Shown in pieces: positions 12,327-16,545 of a stretch of DNA of 16,545 nt (position 1 is the first letter of the stretch; each line of letters starts with the position of its first letter). The position numbers and the translations under genes are program-made. The DNA comes from Neisseria sicca 4320 (GTDB lineage Bacteria; Pseudomonadota; Gammaproteobacteria; Burkholderiales; Neisseriaceae), in assembly GCF_000193735.1 (NCBI RefSeq), contig NZ_AEPF01000088.1, forward strand, positions 1 to 16,545. The letters run 5' to 3'. The notes below the pieces were generated by a model, which made no database searches, was not told the DNA's origin, and was given only the letters and a program-made list of their open reading frames with translations.

Positions 12327-13178
12327 ATGTGGGACACAGTACGGCAATGGCTGCATACTCTGCCGGTGCGCGAGGAAGTGGTGGAATCGGTGCTGATGGT
12401 GGTGGCGCTGCTGGTTTTGCGGGGTATTTTGCTGAATCTTTATCTGCGCCGCCATCCGCATTACAGCATCGAGGAAAAACGCCGCTCTTTGGTACTCAGC
12501 CGCAATCTGACGCTGATTTTGACCATTTTTGGGCTGGCAGTGATTTGGGCGACACAAATTCAGACGCTGGCGCTGTCGATGTTTGCGGTGGCAGCGGCGA
12601 TTGTGGTGGCAACGAAAGAGCTGATTATGTGTTTGTCGGGCAGCATCCTGCGCTCGGTAACGAAACAATATTCGGTCGGCGATTATATCGAAGTTGACGG
12701 CCTGCGCGGGCGCGTGGTCGATATTAATCTTTTGAATACGTTGATGATGCAGATCGGCCCGAACCCGCTGGTCGGACAGCTTTCTGGCAAAACGCTGTCG
12801 TTTCCCAACAGCCTGCTTTTGAACCATTCCGTCCGCCGCGACAATATCTTGGGCGATTATGTGATTCATACGGTAGAAATTCCCGTACCGATTCATTTGG
12901 ATTCAGATGAGATTGTGGGTCGTCTGAAAACCGTACTCGAGCCTTTGTGCCGACCTTATGTGCCTGCCATTCAGCGGCATTTGGATAATGTTCAGGCGGA
13001 GAAATTATTTATCACACCCGCCGCCCAGCCGCGCGTAACCCGTGTGCCGCATGACGACAAGGTGTACCTTATCATCGTGCGCTATGCCTCGCCCGTGGCG
13101 AAGCGTTTAGAAATCCAGCAGGCGGTCATAGACGAATTTTTGCGCGTACAATACCGCCTGCTAAACCCTCAAGCTTAA
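12327..13178 (+). CDS. MscS-family mechanosensitive channel protein
   Basis: 283-residue inner-membrane protein of the small-conductance mechanosensitive channel family. Hydrophobic helices lie at about 20-40 and 55-80. The pore helix region is rich in Ala and Gly (MFAVAAAIVVATKELIMCLSGSILRS). The beta domain then starts with the family hallmark YSVGDYIEVDGLRGRVVDINLLNT and FPNSLLLNHSVRRDN, and an alpha/beta C-terminal domain follows. I chose ATG 12327 (MWDTVRQ) with TAGGA about 9 bases upstream. A GTG 60 bases earlier would add residues encoded by a DUS. A DUS-like site at 12917-12928 encodes VGRLK. The glycosyltransferase-like gene starts 31 bases after the stop and may be co-transcribed. 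Confidence 0.88.
   Translation: MWDTVRQWLHTLPVREEVVESVLMVVALLVLRGILLNLYLRRHPHYSIEEKRRSLVLSRNLTLILTIFGLAVIWATQIQTLALSMFAVAAAIVVATKELIMCLSGSILRSVTKQYSVGDYIEVDGLRGRVVDINLLNTLMMQIGPNPLVGQLSGKTLSFPNSLLLNHSVRRDNILGDYVIHTVEIPVPIHLDSDEIVGRLKTVLEPLCRPYVPAIQRHLDNVQAEKLFITPAAQPRVTRVPHDDKVYLIIVRYASPVAKRLEIQQAVIDEFLRVQYRLLNPQA
12917..12928 (+). repeat. DNA uptake sequence within the MscS gene (one mismatch)
   Basis: GGGTCGTCTGAA, read in frame as G-R-L-K in the C-terminal domain, a site tolerant of these residues. Confidence 0.75.
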
Positions 13179-13209
13179 CCCAATAATCTATTAATAATCA
13201 GGAAATACT

Positions 13210-14076
13210 ATGTTGCCCGAATCTGCTCTTACGCAAATGTACCCCGTCATCATGACCCCCAGCCACGACGGGAAATATTTCCACAATTACGTCCTTTCGC
13301 TGCTCAACATCGTCAACACCAGCGCGCAAAACGGCTGGCCGCTGCAAGTGATGATGCAGCGCGGCGAAAGCCTGATTACCCGCGCGCGCAATAATTGCGT
13401 GGCGACCTTTTTAGAAAACAAAGAATGGACGCACCTCTTCTGGATAGACTCCGACATCGGTTTTTCCGCCGAAGCGTTCTACCGCCTGCTTTTGGCGGAT
13501 AAAGACGTCGCCGCCGGCATTTATCCGCTGAAACGCGAAAACTGGCCTGACGAAGGCGTTCCCGCCGGTACGACCCAAGCGGATTTCGAGCGGATGTACA
13601 CCGCCTACACCGTCAACACAGGCGATAAAAACGAAAACGGCGAAATCGTGCTGCGCGTCGATGAAGAAGGCTTTATGAAAGTCGATGATGCACCGACCGG
13701 ATTCATGGTCATCAAACGCAGCGTGTTCGAAAAAATGATGGCAGCCTACCCCGAGCTGAACTACATCTCCGACAGCGACTACAAGCGCGAAGACAAAGGG
13801 CTGCACTACCGCTTCTTCGACTGCATGGTCGATCCCGAAAGCAAACGCTACCTTTCAGAAGACTACACGTTCTGCCGCCTGTGGCAGCAAATCGGCGGCG
13901 AAGTTTATGTCGACGTCCAATCCAACCTGACCCACCAAGGCGCGAAAATCTACCGCGGCGCGTTTGCCGACTCGCTGCAAACCAATATCGCACAAGCCGT
14001 GTTCGCCCCCGCCGGCACACCGATGAGCCTCGACCTCGCCGCCCCGCTCAAATCTAACCCGCGCGGCGCAGAATAG
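13210..14076 (+). CDS. Putative glycosyltransferase (GT-A type, Anp1-like)
   Basis: 288 residues, no signal peptide or membrane helix. The N-terminal half has a GT-A-like pattern: MTPSHDGKYFHNYVLSLLNIVNT, then a helix with RARNNCVATFL, then THLFWIDSDIGF, where DSD (80-82) is a DxD-type nucleotide-sugar/metal motif. AAGIYPLKRENW and DAPTGFMVIKRSVFEKM follow, typical of this group of proteins of unproven substrate. The later SEDYTFCRLWQQIGGEVYVD segment resembles the acceptor-side region of GT2-like enzymes. AGGAAA lies 6 bases before the ATG. It sits 31 bases after the MscS gene and about 240 bp before prlC. Substrate unknown; a surface glycan role would be guesswork. Confidence 0.75.
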   Translation: MLPESALTQMYPVIMTPSHDGKYFHNYVLSLLNIVNTSAQNGWPLQVMMQRGESLITRARNNCVATFLENKEWTHLFWIDSDIGFSAEAFYRLLLADKDVAAGIYPLKRENWPDEGVPAGTTQADFERMYTAYTVNTGDKNENGEIVLRVDEEGFMKVDDAPTGFMVIKRSVFEKMMAAYPELNYISDSDYKREDKGLHYRFFDCMVDPESKRYLSEDYTFCRLWQQIGGEVYVDVQSNLTHQGAKIYRGAFADSLQTNIAQAVFAPAGTPMSLDLAAPLKSNPRGAE

Positions 14077-14146
14077 CGTAAAAACAGGGAAAGACGCTTT
14101 AAGCCTGACAAGATGGCACTATATCTCCCCTATCGTTTGCCCCATC

Positions 14147-14187
14147 GTTTTCAGACGACCCAGAATGCAAACAGGTCGTCTGAAAAC
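14147..14187. terminator. DUS inverted pair after the glycosyltransferase-like gene
   Basis: A one-mismatch reverse DUS (14150-14161) and an exact forward DUS (14173-14184) form a 14-bp stem (14147-14160 with 14174-14187) with a 13-base loop. No T-run follows on the plus strand, so termination may be weak. Confidence 0.6.
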
Positions 14188-14270
14188 ACAATCGGACACC
14201 CCGAACGGCAAACCTAAAACCAAGACACACATCCTCCCCATTTTCCCATTGACTCAGGCGGCAGCCATTT

Positions 14271-14282
14271 TTCAGACGACCT
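14271..14282 (-). repeat. DNA uptake sequence before prlC
   Basis: Exact TTCAGACGACCT on the plus strand, 38 bases before the prlC start. It lies inside the in-frame upstream extension of the gene, which argues against that extension being coding. Confidence 0.9.
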
Positions 14283-14320
14283 CCGTCCGACCCCGCCACC
14301 CACACAAAGGAATCCCATCT

Positions 14321-16357
14321 ATGACCGACAACGTACTGCTCCATTTGGGCGAAGAACCCCGTTTCGACGCCATCCAAACCGCCGACATCAAACCCGCCCT
14401 GCAAACCGCCATCGCCGAAGCGCGCGCGCAGATTGCCGAAGTCAAAGCCCAAACGCACACCGACTGGGCAAACACCGTCGAGCGTCTGACCGGCATTACC
14501 GAGCGTGTCGGCAGGATTTGGGGCGTCGTGTCGCACCTCAACTCCGTTGTCGATACGCCCGAACTGCGCGCCGTCTATAACGAACTGATGCCCGAAATCA
14601 CCATCTTCTTCACCGAAATCGGACAAGACATCGAGCTGTACAACCGCTTCAAAACCATCAAAAACTCCCCCGAATTCGCCATCCTCTCTCCCGCACAAAA
14701 AACCAAGCTCAACCACGACCTGCGTGATTTCGTCCTCAGCGGCGCAGAATTACCGCCCGAACAGCAGGCAGAACTGGCGCAACTGCAAACCGAAGGCGCG
14801 CAACTCTCCGCCAAATTCTCGCAAAACGTCTTAGACGCGACCGATGCCTTCGCCCTCTACTTTGACAACGCCGAACCGCTTGCCGGCATTCCCGAAGACT
14901 CGCTCGCCATGTTTGCCGCCGCCGCACAAAGCGAAGGCAAAACAGGCTACAAAATCGGCTTGCAGATTCCGCACTACCTCGCCGTCATCCAATACGCCGA
15001 CAAACGCGAACTGCGCGAACAAATCTACCGCGCCTACGTTACCCGCGCCAGCGAACTTTCAGACGACGGCAAATTCGACAACACCGCCAACATCGACCGT
15101 ACGCTCGAAAACGCCCTGCAAACCGCCAAACTGCTCGGCTTCAAAAACTACGCCGAGCTGTCGTTGGCAACCAAAATGGCGGACACGCCCGAACAAGTCC
15201 TCACCTTCCTGCACGACCTCGCCCGCCGCGCCAAACCCTACGCCGAAAAAGACCTCGCCGAAGTCAAAGCCTTCGCCCGCGAACGCCTGAACCTCGCCGA
15301 CCCGCAGCCGTGGGATTTGAGCTACGCCAGCGAAAAACTGCGCGAAGCCAAATACGCATTCAGCGAAACCGAAGTCAAAAAATACTTCCCCGTCGGCAAA
15401 GTCCTGGCGGGCCTGTTCGCCCAAATCAAAAAACTCTACGGCATCGGATTTACCGAAAAAACCGTTCCCGTCTGGCACAAAGACGTGCGCTACTTCGAAT
15501 TGGAACAAAACGGCAAAACCATAGGCGGCGTCTATATGGATCTCTACGCCCGCGAAGGCAAACGCGGCGGCGCGTGGATGAACGACTACAAAGGTCGCCG
15601 CCGCTTCGCCGACGGCACGCTGCAACTGCCCACCGCCTACCTCGTCTGCAACTTCACCCCGCCCGTCGGCGGCAAAGAAGCCCGCTTGAGCCATGACGAA
15701 ATCCTCACCCTCTTCCACGAAACCGGCCACGGCCTGCACCACCTGCTCACCCAAGTCGACGAACTGGGCGTATCCGGCATCAACGGCGTCGAGTGGGACG
15801 CCGTCGAGCTGCCCAGCCAGTTTATGGAAAACTTCGTCTGGGAATACGACGTTTTGGCGCAAATGTCTGCCCACGAAGAAACCGGCGAGCCCCTGCCGAA
15901 AGAACTCTTCGACAAAATGCTCGCCGCCAAAAACTTCCAACGCGGCATGTTTCTCGTCCGCCAAATGGAATTCGCCCTCTTCGACATGACCATTTACAGC
16001 GAAGACAACGAAGGTCGTCTGAAAAACTGGCAACAGGTTTTAGACAGCGTGCGCAAAGAAGTCGCCGTCATCCAACCGCCCGAATACAACCGCTTCGCCA
16101 ACAGCTTCGGCCATATCTTCGCCGGCGGCTACTCCGCAGGCTATTACAGCTACGCATGGGCAGAAGTCCTCAGCGCCGACGCCTACGCCGCCTTTGAAGA
16201 AAGCGACGACGTCGCCGCCACAGGCAAACGCTTCTGGCAGGAAATCCTCGCCGTCGGCGGCTCCCGCAGCGCAGCGGAATCCTTCAAAGCCTTCCGCGGA
16301 CGCGAACCGAGCATAGATGCACTGCTACGCCACAGCGGTTTCGACAACGCGGCTTGA
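14321..16357 (+). CDS. prlC: Oligopeptidase A (M3 family zinc metallopeptidase)
   Basis: Cytosolic zinc peptidase that degrades short peptides, including cleaved signal peptides. With ATG 14321 (MTDNVLLHLG) the product is 678 residues, matching the ~680 of E. coli PrlC. AAAGG lies 11 bases upstream. An in-frame ATG 156 bases earlier would add a segment made largely of DUS sequence. The zinc site is HETGH (466-470; E467 catalytic), with E496 in VELPSQFMENF as third ligand. GGYSAGYYSYAWAEVLSAD near the C-terminus provides the conserved substrate-binding tyrosines. The N-terminal helical half (about 1-400) is regular. A DUS at 16012-16023 is read in frame as E-G-R-L-K-N. No terminator is obvious downstream. 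Confidence 0.96.
   Translation: MTDNVLLHLGEEPRFDAIQTADIKPALQTAIAEARAQIAEVKAQTHTDWANTVERLTGITERVGRIWGVVSHLNSVVDTPELRAVYNELMPEITIFFTEIGQDIELYNRFKTIKNSPEFAILSPAQKTKLNHDLRDFVLSGAELPPEQQAELAQLQTEGAQLSAKFSQNVLDATDAFALYFDNAEPLAGIPEDSLAMFAAAAQSEGKTGYKIGLQIPHYLAVIQYADKRELREQIYRAYVTRASELSDDGKFDNTANIDRTLENALQTAKLLGFKNYAELSLATKMADTPEQVLTFLHDLARRAKPYAEKDLAEVKAFARERLNLADPQPWDLSYASEKLREAKYAFSETEVKKYFPVGKVLAGLFAQIKKLYGIGFTEKTVPVWHKDVRYFELEQNGKTIGGVYMDLYAREGKRGGAWMNDYKGRRRFADGTLQLPTAYLVCNFTPPVGGKEARLSHDEILTLFHETGHGLHHLLTQVDELGVSGINGVEWDAVELPSQFMENFVWEYDVLAQMSAHEETGEPLPKELFDKMLAAKNFQRGMFLVRQMEFALFDMTIYSEDNEGRLKNWQQVLDSVRKEVAVIQPPEYNRFANSFGHIFAGGYSAGYYSYAWAEVLSADAYAAFEESDDVAATGKRFWQEILAVGGSRSAAESFKAFRGREPSIDALLRHSGFDNAA
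16012..16023 (+). repeat. DNA uptake sequence within prlC
   Basis: Exact AGGTCGTCTGAA inside the coding region, encoding GRLK in the helical segment after the zinc site. Confidence 0.9.
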
Positions 16358-16377
16358 TGGTAAGGTTGATGTAAAAA

Positions 16378-16391
16378 TATAGTGGATTCAA
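16378..16391. repeat. CREE-like terminal fragment
   Basis: TATAGTGGATTCAA resembles the Correia terminal repeat TATAGTGGATTAAA, but the rest of the element and the opposite end are not present in the following sequence. It adjoins the dRS3-RS-dRS3 element, so it may be a truncated or recombined end. Confidence 0.45.
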
Positions 16392-16412
16392 TGTAGAAAT
16401 ACCTGAATCGTC

Positions 16413-16512
16413 ATTCCCTCGCAGGCGGGAATCCAGAACGTAAAGTTGAAGAAACCGTTTTACCCGATAAGTTCCTGTACCGACAGGTCTGGATTCCCGC
16501 CTGCGCGGGAAT
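16413..16512. repeat. Neisserial intergenic mosaic element (dRS3-RS-dRS3)
   Basis: Two dRS3 20-mers, ATTCCC-TCGCAGGC-GGGAAT (16413-16432) and ATTCCC-GCCTGCGC-GGGAAT (16493-16512), flank a 60-bp RS segment. That segment contains the 31-base sequence repeated inverted at 7271-7301. This is the standard layout of neisserial mosaic repeats and fills the sequence after prlC. Confidence 0.85.
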
Positions 16513-16545
16513 GACGGCGAAGATGTTTTTTATTGGAAATTTACT

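Noticed and set aside
12069..12896. 275-codon minus-strand ORF over the mscS-like gene
   Set aside because: It overlaps the MscS hallmark region and reads through DUS repeats; composition is His/Arg/Gln-rich as in other shadows.
14165..14320. 52-residue N-terminal extension of PrlC
   Set aside because: It is encoded largely by DUS-containing intergenic sequence. The family length and the Shine-Dalgarno support ATG 14321.
15059..16033. 324-codon minus-strand ORF opposite prlC
   Set aside because: Antisense to the zinc-site region of prlC, with no motifs of its own.

Overview
The window is a chromosomal segment of a Neisseria species. The clearest marker is the 12-base DNA uptake sequence (DUS) AGGTCGTCTGAA. 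It occurs 20 times exactly, in both orientations, with seven more one-mismatch copies, mostly as inverted pairs between genes. This 'GGTCGTCTGAA' form is the dialect I associate with the N. mucosa / N. sicca / N. macacae group; N. meningitidis and N. gonorrhoeae use ATGCCGTCTGAA. A Correia repeat (CREE), dRS3 20-mers (ATTCCC-N8-GGGAAT) and associated RS repeats are further Neisseria hallmarks.

Layout. (1) 1-375: no clear gene; a dRS3, a DUS hairpin and a 107-bp CREE. (2) 376-4210: cysE (minus) diverging from the heat-shock genes grpE and dnaK (plus). Both heat-shock genes have a good sigma-32-type promoter, and a 36-codon small ORF follows grpE. A strong terminator follows dnaK. (3) 4229-5532: an accessory island bounded by two DUS hairpins and transcribed on the minus strand. 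It encodes a small cationic glycine-rich peptide with a double-glycine-type leader (bacteriocin-like), followed by two paralogous two-helix membrane proteins that are probable immunity proteins. This is the most interesting part of the window. (4) 5610-7142: a HerA/YjgR-type (DUF853) ATPase, then about 740 bp of repeats and leader sequence. (5) 7886-11560: branched-chain amino acid genes ilvI/ilvB, ilvH, a small ABM-domain protein and ilvC. A 28-codon ORF rich in Val, Ile and Leu lies about 130 bp upstream of ilvI and could be an attenuator peptide. (6) 11692-12027 (minus): a cytoplasmic His-rich metal-binding protein built from two repeats, with a TATAAT box and a Zur-like palindrome at its promoter. 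(7) 12327-16357 (plus): a MscS-family channel, a putative GT-A glycosyltransferase and prlC (oligopeptidase A). (8) 16358-16545: a CREE-like end fragment and a dRS3-RS-dRS3 mosaic element.

Most genes are conserved housekeeping genes: cysteine synthesis entry, Hsp70 chaperone system, Val/Ile/Leu synthesis and peptide degradation. The accessory content is the bacteriocin/immunity cassette and the repeats. No rRNA, tRNA, CRISPR array, transposase or phage gene was seen.
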